Source of the DNA: Buxus sempervirens
Lineage: Eukaryota; Streptophyta; Magnoliopsida; Buxales; Buxaceae
Reading direction: 5' to 3'
NCBI GenBank assembly: GCA_947561395.2
Contig: OX387195.1
Coordinates: forward strand, 24,071,126-24,135,125
Length of the DNA: 64,000 nucleotides
Shown here: in pieces, positions 9,744 through 19,700 of the stretch
How positions within the stretch are numbered: position 1 is the stretch's first letter
Layout: each line of letters begins with the position of its first letter
The notes under the pieces: generated by a model
What the model was told of the DNA's origin: nothing
The model's input: only the letters and a program-made list of their open reading frames with translations
Database searches by the model: none
Made by a program: the position numbers and the translations under genes

Positions 9744-12018
9744 TGTGAGACATGGGAAAAAATCACCGGAGTGATCGTCCCTCCGTCAGCACACGGGCTC
9801 AACGCAAAAATTGGGAGAGTCGCCACCATTCATTATTTTGGGGTGAGAATGGACACCAAAAGAGTTCAAAATATGCAAAAATAGCCAAAAGACAAATTCT
9901 AGGATAAAAATAACCCTACTTGAAAATCAAGTCCAGAGATGGGTAAGGGGATTAGATTATGAACGGGGGAAGGTGTTAGGCACCCCCATTCATCCACACG
10001 AAGTGGTTGCCAAGTGTATATTCATGCAAAAAAACAAAGTAAGAAAGCTTGCTAAAAATCATGAGAAACCTTGAAAAAGGAACAATGTATGATATTTTCA
10101 CATGAAGATCCAAATGGATTTTAGATCTTCTCTTATGTCAATATCACTTCTGGAATATCTCAAAGGATGGAAATCAAAGTAGAGGTTGCATAAAACCAAG
10201 TTAAATCAAATCCGGAAAATTCGGTAAAAAGTATGCCATTTGCCTTAAAATCATTCAAATCCAATTCTAAATTGACCCAAACCAAATCCATTTGAAATAT
10301 TAGGGTAAATAAGAGTCTCATACAAAATTTCACTTCATTTCGATGAAAAATCTAGGAGTTATGCTCCTTTGAAGTTGCTGTTGGGGATTTTTAAAAGTGG
10401 TAAGTGGGCAACTTTGGAAAATTGTCTAGAAAAATCCACTACATAGAAATCCGTGAAATTTGGTGTGATTGAAGTCTGTATGGCCATCTTTCAACAGAAA
10501 CTAGCCTCATACAAAAATCCCTTCGGGTGTGCCTTGGGTGGTCTCCCGAACAGGCCCTGAAGATCACAGATTTACCCAGAAAAATGCAAATGAGCAGTTC
10601 TGAGTAAATCGGCTACCAATAATTCAAATGGAATCCAAAAATTATGAAACCAACTGGATTTGAAAATAGACTCATAAAGGAGTACTCAGAAATAAAAATC
10701 ACTCGAATCGGACTTAAAACGAACACATGGCGGTCCGTCGAAGTGACAAGTTCTGTACTTGGACCTGAACTGTCCACTCAACTTCGACAGAGAGGTGTCA
10801 AAAATCGGCTAGATAGAAAATCATGAAATTTGGTGGACATAAACTAGACAGCCTCACCTTTCCCATGGTTCTGGAATCGCCCCAAAATTCATCCGGATGA
10901 TGAAGTTACGGACGTCCGAAGTAGGGGTACAGGTGCTGTCAAGCTAAGCCATTTTTGAAGAAAATCAAATCCGAAAATTGACAAAAAGTGTGTGATTCAT
11001 GTGAGATGAATCCAAAACCTTTGAACAACATTTAAAAACACTCCAGAATTGATTTAGGCCATTTATTGGAGTTTTATCACAATAAATGCAATAAACCCCA
11101 AATATGAGCCTATCCCGCCAAAATAGTGATGTGTGCAAAAGTGAAGAAAACCTAGCAAGATCCATACACATGCATATAGATTCAATAAAATAGGTTCTAG
11201 CATAGCCTAGGGTTCCGTTCCATTATCGTTTCCTTCTGTTCTCTTTAAGATAATCAAGGGTACTTTGAATATGGAACGGTTTACAATCAATCAGAAAGGC
11301 CTTATGCTACATAGGTTCTAGCACTAGGGTCAATCCCCAGTCTCGTTTCTCCTAGATCCGCCTTCACGTTTTACGGCTAGGGGAGTCTTGAGATACTTTG
11401 AGCCGGGGAAGGATCTCCACACATACAAACAAGGCTTTACACTACAGAAAGGTAGAAGAAGAGATCTAGATCTAGGAATGTAAAGACAGAAAATAAAAAG
11501 AAAAGTTGAGGCTTACCTGAGTGCTGGAGGTGATTCCACAGCGGTTTTCTTCTTCTCTTGGAGTTCTTCTTTGCGAGAATTCAAAACAAGAGTTGTGTGC
11601 CATTTGCTCAAGGAGGAGGCTCCTATTTATAGGCAAGGGCTAAGGTCATTGATAGACACAACTTAATGTCTAGAACCACTCCAACCTAAACCCTAAGGTC
11701 ATTTTCGCGATTTCCCCTCATTTAATGAGGGACATGATGGTAAAAGTGAAAAGCTCTCGGAAAACCCTAATTTTGAGCAAACTTAAGGTATCCGGTACAT
11801 CAGACCGGATAACAAAGGGCCTTAAGGTATCCGGTACATGGTACCGGATACGCTAAGGCTCACACGTATCCGGTATGAGTATCCGGATACGGGAAAGAGT
11901 ACTGTATCCGGATTGAGTATCCGGATACAGGTAAAAGTATATTTTCTTCAAATTCTGTGCTGGCTTTCCAGGAGATAATGATTTTTGATGATTGTTTGTG
12001 CAATTTGGGGTGTCTACA
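9744..12018 (-). repeat. 3' LTR of the Tat element
   Basis: 2275 bases long. In element orientation it starts TGTAGACACCCC and ends CATGTCTCACA. It contains four imperfect GTATCCGGT palindromes (11787-11928) and a TATAAATAGG box on the minus strand near 11632-11644. It is nearly identical to 30022-32298. Confidence 0.96.
11787..11928. promoter_or_regulatory. palindrome array in 3' LTR (4 copies)
   Basis: Four units of about 23 to 25 bases begin at 11789, 11828, 11866 and 11904, each of the form TATCCGG-N-CCGGATA. They lie in U3, 140 to 300 bases upstream of the LTR TATA box in element orientation. The same array is at about 32067-32208 in the other LTR. Confidence 0.9.
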
Positions 12019-12033
12019 ACTGCCCCTCTTTGC
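12019..12033 (-). other. polypurine tract next to 3' LTR
   Basis: In element orientation the bases before the 3' LTR read AAAGAGGGGCAGT, purine-rich and abutting TGTAGACACC. This is the expected plus-strand primer position. Confidence 0.75.
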
Positions 12034-12423
12034 GGGAGCTGCGAAGCAGTGAGCTGCAAAGAGTAGACAAGCCCAAATTGCATTCCCTTGAGCATGATTT
12101 GCTCGGTTTAATTCAATTTCTGTAGAAAACCATTTTTGAGTGGAGATTTGCCAAAAAGCCCTCACTTTAAGGGGGCATCTCTCCAAGAGTTCTTAAATTC
12201 CACTGAGCCCTTTGTGGCTGTGAAGTGGATTTTAAGCCCAAAAATAGGATTTTTGAAAAACTGATTTTTTATCAAACCAAGTTGAAAATTGAGTGGATAT
12301 CATCCTTTTGACCAGGCACATTTCCCAAGGTTGTCCTAAATTCCACAGAGCTCTCGTGGCTGTGAGGTGGATTTCAAGACAAAGATAGGATTTTGAGAGA
12401 AAACAGAAGTTGTAGCACAAGTT

Positions 12424-12612
12424 TGCTTTTTCTTTTCTTTTTTCTTTTCTCTTTTTTTTCTTTTTCTTTTTTCTTTTTCTTTTCTTTTTTCTTTTCTTCT
12501 TTTTTTTTTTCTTTTCTTCTTTTCTTTTCTTTTTTTCTATTTTTCCCTGTTTTTTTTTTCTATTTTTTCTATTTTTTTCTGCTTTTTTCTATTTTTTTTC
12601 TTTTTTTCTTTG
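12424..12612. repeat. pyrimidine (TTTTC)n low-complexity tract
   Basis: Almost pure T and C for about 190 bases. It produces a meaningless phenylalanine-rich open frame. It sits between the 3' LTR and the palindrome pair upstream of antisense gene A. Confidence 0.9.
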
Positions 12613-12675
12613 GTATCCGGTAGGTGTATCCGGATAATGAAGGCTCTGCGGGTATCCGGCCTGAGTATCCGGATC
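12613..12675. promoter_or_regulatory. palindrome pair upstream of antisense gene A
   Basis: Two copies of the element palindrome (12613-12636 and 12651-12674) in the form GTATCCGG-N-TATCCGGAT. They are followed by a GC-rich CGCGCGACCGCG stretch and about 1.2 kb of leader before the first ATG of gene A. I see no clear TATA box after this pair. Confidence 0.7.
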
Positions 12676-13856
12676 CCGCATGTTTACTTAAGTCGCGCGC
12701 GACCGCGACTTTTCATTTCTTTTCTCCAGTCTCCGACAACTCAGACCGGCTCTAAGCTCTCGTCCTCGTCCCCGACGACTCGTTTGGCTTTTCCGGCGAT
12801 CTCCAGTAGCTCCGGCGACGTCTATTGCTGCCGGTGGTGACCTGCAACTCCGGCGACTTCAGTGATCGGCCATTGACAGCTGCAGTCGAGCCCTAGCTCG
12901 TTTTCTTCCCATTTTCGGTGGTTCCATCTAAGTTCCAGCAATCCATCCGATCCCTTTCACTTGCAACCAGGTTTTTCTTGATCTTTAATCAGACAATGAA
13001 TTTACTTTGGCATTTTTCAATCGACATTGCCCTATTTCATCTGATTTTAGCACCGAATTGCCACTTTCTCAATTTATTCTGCAAATTGGACTTGGTTGAT
13101 TACTTCTCCATGCAAGTATGATCACTTGAAATTTCCAGAATATTTCTTTGCAATTGAATCCTTGTATGAACCATTTTCGGCCTAGCTCTTTTCTGCTGGA
13201 ATTTTTCAGACTTAAGGCCTTGTGCTTTGCTGTGATCATGCTTTCTTTTGTTCTTTGGTGGTATCCTTGAATTAATGCCATCTCTGAGTTTTGGTCTATC
13301 GGCTGCTGATATGAACTGATGATGTCCTGCTGCTTGTATGCCAATGTTAGAACAAACTTTGCTTTCCTAATTCAGTTTTGTCATGATTCCTTAGAACTGT
13401 CTTGTTAGTGATATATTTTTTACTGTTCCTGGGCCAATTCCCAACCGGATGGTTCACGGTATGATTTTGTTTTTCCAGACTTGATGTCACATCTGTTCTT
13501 CTGGTCTTGCTCCTTCTTGATGCATGTATTGACTGCCAATGGATTACAAGCTTTTGCTCACTTTTCACTTTACTATGAATTAACTGTCCAATCTGGATTT
13601 CTGCAATTCTGCTTGCTTTTGATGCCTTGACCTTTCCGCTCCTCATATCCTGGAACCATAACATACAGGAAATGTTAAGTATTGTAGGAATCTTTTAGGG
13701 TTAGGGAGAAATGTTTTAAAAAATAGAAATATCCCACACTTCCCAACACTTTGCAGATGATAATTTTGGAAAATAACCATGTAAGATACGAACTGAAACT
13801 TAGACCAAAAATAGGGTAAAATTTCTGATAAACTCATAAAACACTTCCCTGTGTAG
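12676..13856 (+). other. probable 5' leader of antisense gene A
   Basis: No coding frame is recognised. A GC-rich start is followed by AT-rich sequence with candidate splice sites (for example AG/GTTTTT near 12970), consistent with a leader intron. The short open frames are unremarkable. Confidence 0.4.
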
Positions 13857-16548
13857 ATGGCTAGGAGTCGTTCTCGAGTTAGAGAGGAGGCTGACCCAGC
13901 TGATCAGCCCTCCTCTTCGCGGGCTCGTACGGAGGCGAGTTCCAGCGCCACTCTGTCGGAGCCGCTAGATGTCTCCAGAGAGAGCTCTGCTGAGGTAGGC
14001 TTTCAAAAAATTTTCCTTTCTTTTCTTTCTTCTATTCTCCTTTCCCACACAATCTTCACACTGCCCTTGGATTTTAGCCCGTGGTTGCACCGGCTCGAGG
14101 TCGAGGCAGAGGCAGAGGCAGAGTTCAGGATCAGGCCCCTGAGGGCGAGAGAGGCCGTGGTAGAGGCCGAGGCAGAGCCAGAGATATGGCTCCAGAGGGG
14201 GTTGCTGTAGCTCTGGCAGGGGTCTCTGAGGAGTTGAGGGCTTCTGTGCATGATACAGAGCTCCTCCATGGCTTGGATAGCCACCCCTCTATGTGCATCA
14301 GGGCTGATGTGCCGCTTCCCTACTACTCTTCCCACTTGCGCGGCAGCTGGGGGAGATTCAGCGAGTTGGCACGGTCACTTTCTCCGGCACTCAGGCGGGA
14401 GTTTGGGAGGTGTCATCTGGATCACTTCCTCAGTATTCCATCATTCAGAGCCGACCGTCCACTCATTTTTGCCATGATGGAGAGATACTTCCCAGAGACA
14501 CAGTCGTTCCACCTGCCGGACGTGGAGCTGGGGATCCGCCCCTCGGATTTTGTGATGATCACCGGCATTCCTCTGACGGGGCGGACCATTGTCTTGGAGC
14601 GGCCTTCTTCGGAGGATATTGGCCTCCTTTTGGGGTATCAGGCCCTGCCACCTACTGCCTGGGATGGGAGGAGTGGCCGGCTCTCCATTAGTTGGCTGCG
14701 GGAGAGTCTGGCTCGACATTTTGAGGGGAGGCACAGGACTGTGGCTGTGGATGATGCTGAATTTATTCCTATCTTCCGGCACGTATTCTTGCTGATGCTG
14801 GGGAGCTGCTTTTTCCCGGAGGATACGACCGGCGTCAGCCCACTTTTCCTGGACGCTTTGAGAGATCTCCATCAGACCCGCCAACTAGCATGGGGTCGGC
14901 TCATTTATGGGACCATCTTGGCCGGGTTGTGCCGTGCAGTTCGAGGTCTGGCATCCCCGAGAGGCGATGGAGTTAGCAGCCGGTTCTTCTGGCAGATTCT
15001 GCAGGTATTGAATTCATCTGTCTGGTTTAATTCCTTCGGCTATATCTTTTCTTGACTGATTTTTCTTTTGCTAGGTGTTCATGTACACCTATATGACCTT
15101 CTTCCGACCCTCCCCGGTACCTGAGGTCGCAGATTTTCCAGTGGCTTTGCGATGGTCGGCCCAGGTCCGGGATGCTGATAGGAGTCAGCCCCGCACCGCT
15201 CGGGTGCACTTAGACCGTGCACGCCGATCTGATGTAAGTCCTCTATCTTTTTTCTTTTATTTTCTTTCCTATACCTTGACTGTATCTGACCACTTTGCTT
15301 CTTTGCAGCTCATTCTATCCCGTCCAGATGACGTGGATGTCGGAGTCGCCCGTGAGATGGCAGTACAGGATGCTTTTGAGCGAGATCTCCGACGTCAGTC
15401 TTACCAGTGCTTCCTTGGGAGGCTTGGTAGGGTGATGTACTTGGGAGAGCGCCTGTACTACCAGCACACTGGCGCACTTCGCATCCCCGTCCCTCCTCCT
15501 GCTGTGGGTCCCGACACACTCCTCCCGGGCTTTGATGTTGATCAGTTCGATCACTTCTTGGATGCGGAGGGGCTTACAGTAGCTGGAGATTATGACGAGT
15601 GGTTCCAGCGGGTGTCTATTGGATGCTTGATGGATCGACCCACTCGTGCTGGGGTGACTGAGATTGGCGGGATCCGTATCCGGATCCATGAGGACACGGT
15701 AAGCCTTGTATTCTTCCCATTTTTATCCTCTTTTCCTTCCTTATGCCTTTTTGACCATGCTTCCGTTCTTGCTGGCAGGTACACGAGCTGAACTCCATTC
15801 GGGACCGGTTCGAGAGCCAGCGGGCTGCGATCGATGATATGATCGCGGAGCACGATGCGGTCGTGGCCCAGCGGGATGCCCGGATCAGGGAGCTGGAGGC
15901 CTTGGTTGCTGAGCTCCAGGCTAGACAGGTACTTGGCCTTCTTATATGTTCATTTCTTTCATTATTTTTCTGTTTCTGCTATTCTGATATGCTTGTTTGA
16001 CTTGTGCAGGGCCCGGTCCATGATCAGGATGCCTTCTTTGGGCATGATTTCCTGATTCCTGACCCATCTCCTGCCCGGGCCTCTGATCTCGAGGATGCCC
16101 CAGTGGCTGGTCTTGACGAGCCGGATCCCCCTGCTCCTTCTGCAGACATTCCTGGTATGATCTTCTTTTTATTCTCTTCTTTTATTCTTCCTTATATCTG
16201 AATCTTCTGATTTTTCTCTTTTCTGTGGACTCAGCTACTTCTGATCCTGGCCCCTCGGCTGCGGATGCTGGGCCTTCTGGAGCTGCGGGAGTAGAGGATG
16301 CTTTGGATGAGGGCCCAGTTGGGCCGGTTGCTGCTGAGCCCGAGACTTCTTCTCCAGATTCTACTCCTGCTCCTCCCCCGGATCTCGAGGATTATTGCTT
16401 GGAGTATCATCTTCAGCAGGTGGTAGGTCGGCATCCTCGCCATGCGGCCGAGCCGATTCTTGCATACTCTAGAGGCCGAGCCCTTTGGGGGAGACGCCGT
16501 AGAGGTGGACGCGGCCGAGGACGCGGGGATGATCCTGCACAGGAGTAG
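13857..16548 (+). CDS. antisense extra gene A: plant mobile domain protein with RG-rich ends
   Basis: This plus-strand gene lies inside the minus-strand Tat element and is interrupted by about six short introns with GT...AG borders. The ATG at 13857 opens a Ser/Arg-rich start. The next block (from about 14080) begins with an RG-repeat basic region, then a plant mobile domain (PMD, PF10536-like) with the pattern MMERYFPETQSFHLPDVELG and ITGIPLTGRTI. Later blocks contain a likely coiled coil (near 15780-15930, with ELEALVAELQARQ), an acidic Pro/Ser-rich linker, and a second RG-rich tail GRRRRGGRGRGRGDD before the stop at 16546-16548. RG/RGG tracts usually bind nucleic acid. Antisense extra ORFs between pol and the 3' LTR are known in Tat elements. 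The role of this one is unknown. Expression is unproven. Confidence 0.7.
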
Positions 16549-16753
16549 ATTAGGATTATATTTTTCATTTTCATGTATTTTTATCATCCCTGTACAAAAA
16601 CTTTCAGATATATATATGAAAAACTTTTTATTCATTCTATCATGTCTTGCACATCTTTTGCTCTCAATTCTATGCAATTATGACTTGTAAGCAGGTAAAA
16701 CAGGTAAAAATTCGGATTTTTTCATCCTTAGCTCTTTTTTTGCATTTTTTCTC
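16549..16753. other. 3' flank of antisense gene A
   Basis: AT-rich sequence with TATATATG and AAAAAC words that could serve polyadenylation. Nothing coding. Confidence 0.5.
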
Positions 16754-16892
16754 GGTATCCGGTCTGACATACCGGATAGATTGACTGGTCTTTGTATCCG
16801 GTATGTCATACCGGATATTCATGGAAGCCCTGTATCCGGTACACTTATCCGGATCTTACTAAAGCCTTTGTATCCGGTCTGAGTTACCGGAT
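16754..16892. promoter_or_regulatory. palindrome array upstream of antisense gene B (4 copies)
   Basis: Copies at 16754-16777, 16794-16817, 16832-16853 and 16870-16892, each TATCCGGT-N-ACCGGATA or a close variant. The array ends 15 bases before the TATA box of gene B, the arrangement expected of proximal promoter elements. Confidence 0.85.
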
Positions 16893-16906
16893 ATGTTAAA
16901 AGATGC

Positions 16907-16913
16907 TATAAAT
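16907..16913 (+). promoter_or_regulatory. TATA box of antisense gene B
   Basis: TATAAAT in the context GATGCTATAAATGC lies about 117 bases before the ATG at 17024. A start of transcription near 16935-16945 would give a leader of about 80 to 90 bases. Confidence 0.65.
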
Positions 16914-17023
16914 GCAACCAGTCTCGGGATTTGAGCATTTTTTACGAGTTTTTGAGTTTAAAAACCCCCTTTTTCGCCTTTTTCTTCCTCCTCTTGAGTT
17001 CTAGCTTGCTCCCGTCAAATCCA

Positions 17024-17787
17024 ATGGAATCTGGATCATCTTCTGCCCCACTATTGTCTGTCCACACTGCCTCCCCTGCAAAACAGCCTTTTAGACCAAA
17101 ACCCCCAAATCTCACTAGGTACAACCCTGTGGATTCCTTTTACACAAGGTGGGTTAACTCTATGACCCTAGATGAGGAGAGGAGATGGGGTACTACTAAC
17201 CTAGGCCATACCCTGCTCATTCCCAAGGTTCCCTTTAAGTGGGAGATTATAGAGGCCATGATTGGTCATTGGGTTCCTGATCTCAACTTGTTCCGTTTTG
17301 GGACCCATGAGATGACCCCAACCATTGAAGAGGTGGAAACCATCCTGGGCCTGAGGTTTGATGAGAAGGTGGTGAATCCACCTCTTAGGCCCAGTTATAA
17401 GAAGGAAGCTTCTACTTTTTTGGGCATAGGGAAGAAGGACTTGGGGGATTCTGACACCCTTTTGACCCTATCTAAGGCTTTTTTGACTGAGAAACTTTTG
17501 AGGGGAGAAGATAAGGAGGCCCGATTCAATGCCTTGACCTTGATTGTGGTCAACCAATTACTTTTCCCACGGGAGGATGACGAGGTGGACTTGGCCTTGA
17601 TTTCCGTGATATGCCAGGTTCGGGAGAGGGAGAGGTTGGCCCCTATGATTTTAGCAGGGATGTATCAGGCCTTGACCGAATGCTACAACAGGAAGTCGAA
17701 ACGCTTCTTAGCATGTGCCCAGATCCTGCAGGTAAACAAGTTTTTTTTTTTTCTTTCTTTTTCTCTCTTGCTTTTTGGCCTTCTTTT

Positions 17788-17843
<56 letters not shown>

Positions 17844-18756
17844 TACAATGTGCTGACACCTCTCTCTTCCTTTGCAGCTTTGGCTACTTGATCATTTGAG
17901 CCAGATTGAAGAGATCAATCGACACTTCTTCCCGAGTCTGAAAGTCCCTTTGTTGATGAGCAACAGGGGGTGCCCCGATATTTCAGGGGGCAAACAGGGC
18001 TGGTTCACCTTCTTGGGCTCGCTTCAGGATGACCAGGTGAGATGGCCTGGTACTTATCAGCCCAATGCGGAGACAGTGATTAGCTTCCGTGACCGCAACT
18101 TTCTGATCCTAGCAGGCCTAAAGCATGCAGTGCTTTATCTTCCTCTGCGGGTCCTTCGTCAGTTCCGAGCGACCCAGGGGATTATCATCCCATATGGATA
18201 CGAGGATCGTCTTGGGCCTCTTTCTATGAAGCTGAATGCCTGGTTGATGAAGGAGTGGTCTTATGTCCGCTTTATGCATGGTCCTGTCTTCTCGGAAACC
18301 CATGTGAAGGATTATCTCTTCTGGATCAAGGAACAGATACAGACTCAGGCCCCAGTACCCGAAGAACCTCCTGTAGTCTTGGCTCCCATCTATGAGGACA
18401 TTCTAGAGTCTGAGCGGGCTTCTCATAAGCGGCTTCAGCAGATATGGGTACGGGAGGCCCAGGAGCTCAGGATACAGAGTGCTTATCTGGAGAGGCAGCT
18501 TGATGAGCAGACCTCACGCCGTATTGCCGTGGAAGAGAAGCTGGAGGAGCAGAGGCAGGCCCGTCGCTTCGAGGTCCGTATGATCCGGCAGAAGTACCAG
18601 GATACTTTGGCCAGCCTTAGGAGTATGAGGATCCAGCAGGCCCTTTCAGATGAGGTCATTTCCTTCCTGAGTGATCCCACTGCAGAGGGGGCTTCAGGAG
18701 TCATTGCAGCTCAGGCAGCTCGGATTCGGGAGCTTGAGGAGCGGCTAGGAGACTAG
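17024..18756 (+). CDS. antisense extra gene B: plant mobile domain protein with coiled coil
   Basis: Second plus-strand gene inside the Tat element. It runs from the ATG at 17024 to the stop at 18754-18756, with one GT...AG intron (17731-17877) that holds a T-run of over 50 bases. The first block shows a PMD-like signature: KWEIIEAMIGHWVPDLNLF, then FGTHEMTPTIEEVETILGL, comparable to the GEMTVTLEDV...LLGL pattern of the family. The second block begins LWLLDHLSQIEEINRHFF and ends in about 110 residues of heptad-rich coiled coil (from about 18400; ERQLDEQ, EEKLEEQRQARRFE). The splice point follows an ILQ triplet, exactly as in gene A. The upstream in-frame stretch without ATG was not used. AATAAA follows near 18833. 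The gene converges with the integrase end. Function unknown. Confidence 0.7.
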
Positions 18757-19700
18757 CTTTATTTCCTGCACGTTTTTCATACCTTTGTACAAAATTGAAC
18801 TCCAATAGTGGAAATACAAAGGATTTAATTCAAAATAAAGTTTTTATATTATTGGCCTCAGAATGCTCAGATGCTTGTAAAAACAAAGGTTTTATGAAAA
18901 GTATTTGATTTCTCATCACTGGCCAAAGTATAATTTTTCTTTTTTATGTTTTTTTTTATTTTTTTTTGAAATTTGGTCCATGCACTTAATCACCTATAAT
19001 TAAAGGAATTAGAACCAGGTTAAATAATGAAAAGGGTAGTCCACAAAATACTGAGGGATCAGAACCGTCCATCTTAGGACCTTTAGAGTCATCCCCAACT
19101 GCCAAAACTGCCCCATTCTGCTCATGCCGATTTTGCTTCAATCTCAGATTTCCATGATCAACTCAACCTCTAATTTTCTTTCATTTTTCTTATTTTTTTT
19201 CTTTTTGCCTTTTTGCCAATATTGCCCCTAGCGCCAGTTACGGTTTTCACTAGGGCCGGCTTCTGAATTCCGTCATTACCCATCTTACTCTGATATTTGA
19301 ATGAACAAACTAAGATCCCCGAGGGCTTAAAAATAGGACGAAATAAAGGCTAGGCTCAGTTTATGAAAGAAAGGGTATTAAAGGCCCAAAAATTTTCAAG
19401 TGTGGAAATAGGTCAACCGGACTTACAGTCATGATGAATTTAACCCTTTTTCCCCAAATTGCATTTTTTGCATTTTTTTCTTTTCACACTTGGCTTTCAT
19501 TTGCCATTTCCATTGCTTTTCCTCTCTTTTTCTTTTTCTTTCCTTACTTTGCCCCAATTTGTTTTTGCCCCAATTTAAGACTGTAAATCTGGTTTGGGTT
19601 TATCAAAGAAACGAACCGGCTCAACTTGGCTAGACTAGGGATTGAAATTTTGAAGGAAGTAAAGAAAAATGGCCTCGGATCATTTCCTAGAAATATTCAC
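18757..19700. other. convergent spacer between gene B and integrase
   Basis: Holds an AATAAA signal for gene B near 18833 and T-rich, low-complexity stretches (18930-18970, 19180-19215, 19480-19550). No coding frame. Both transcription units end here, so their transcripts may overlap tail to tail. Confidence 0.6.

Noticed and set aside
12393-12623. Phenylalanine- and serine-rich open frame
   Set aside because: It is the translation of a pyrimidine-only tract and has no coding character.
13857-18756. Antisense PMD genes as ordinary host genes between two elements
   Set aside because: They are enclosed by a single element with near-identical LTRs, one target duplication, a primer site and a polypurine tract on the proper sides.
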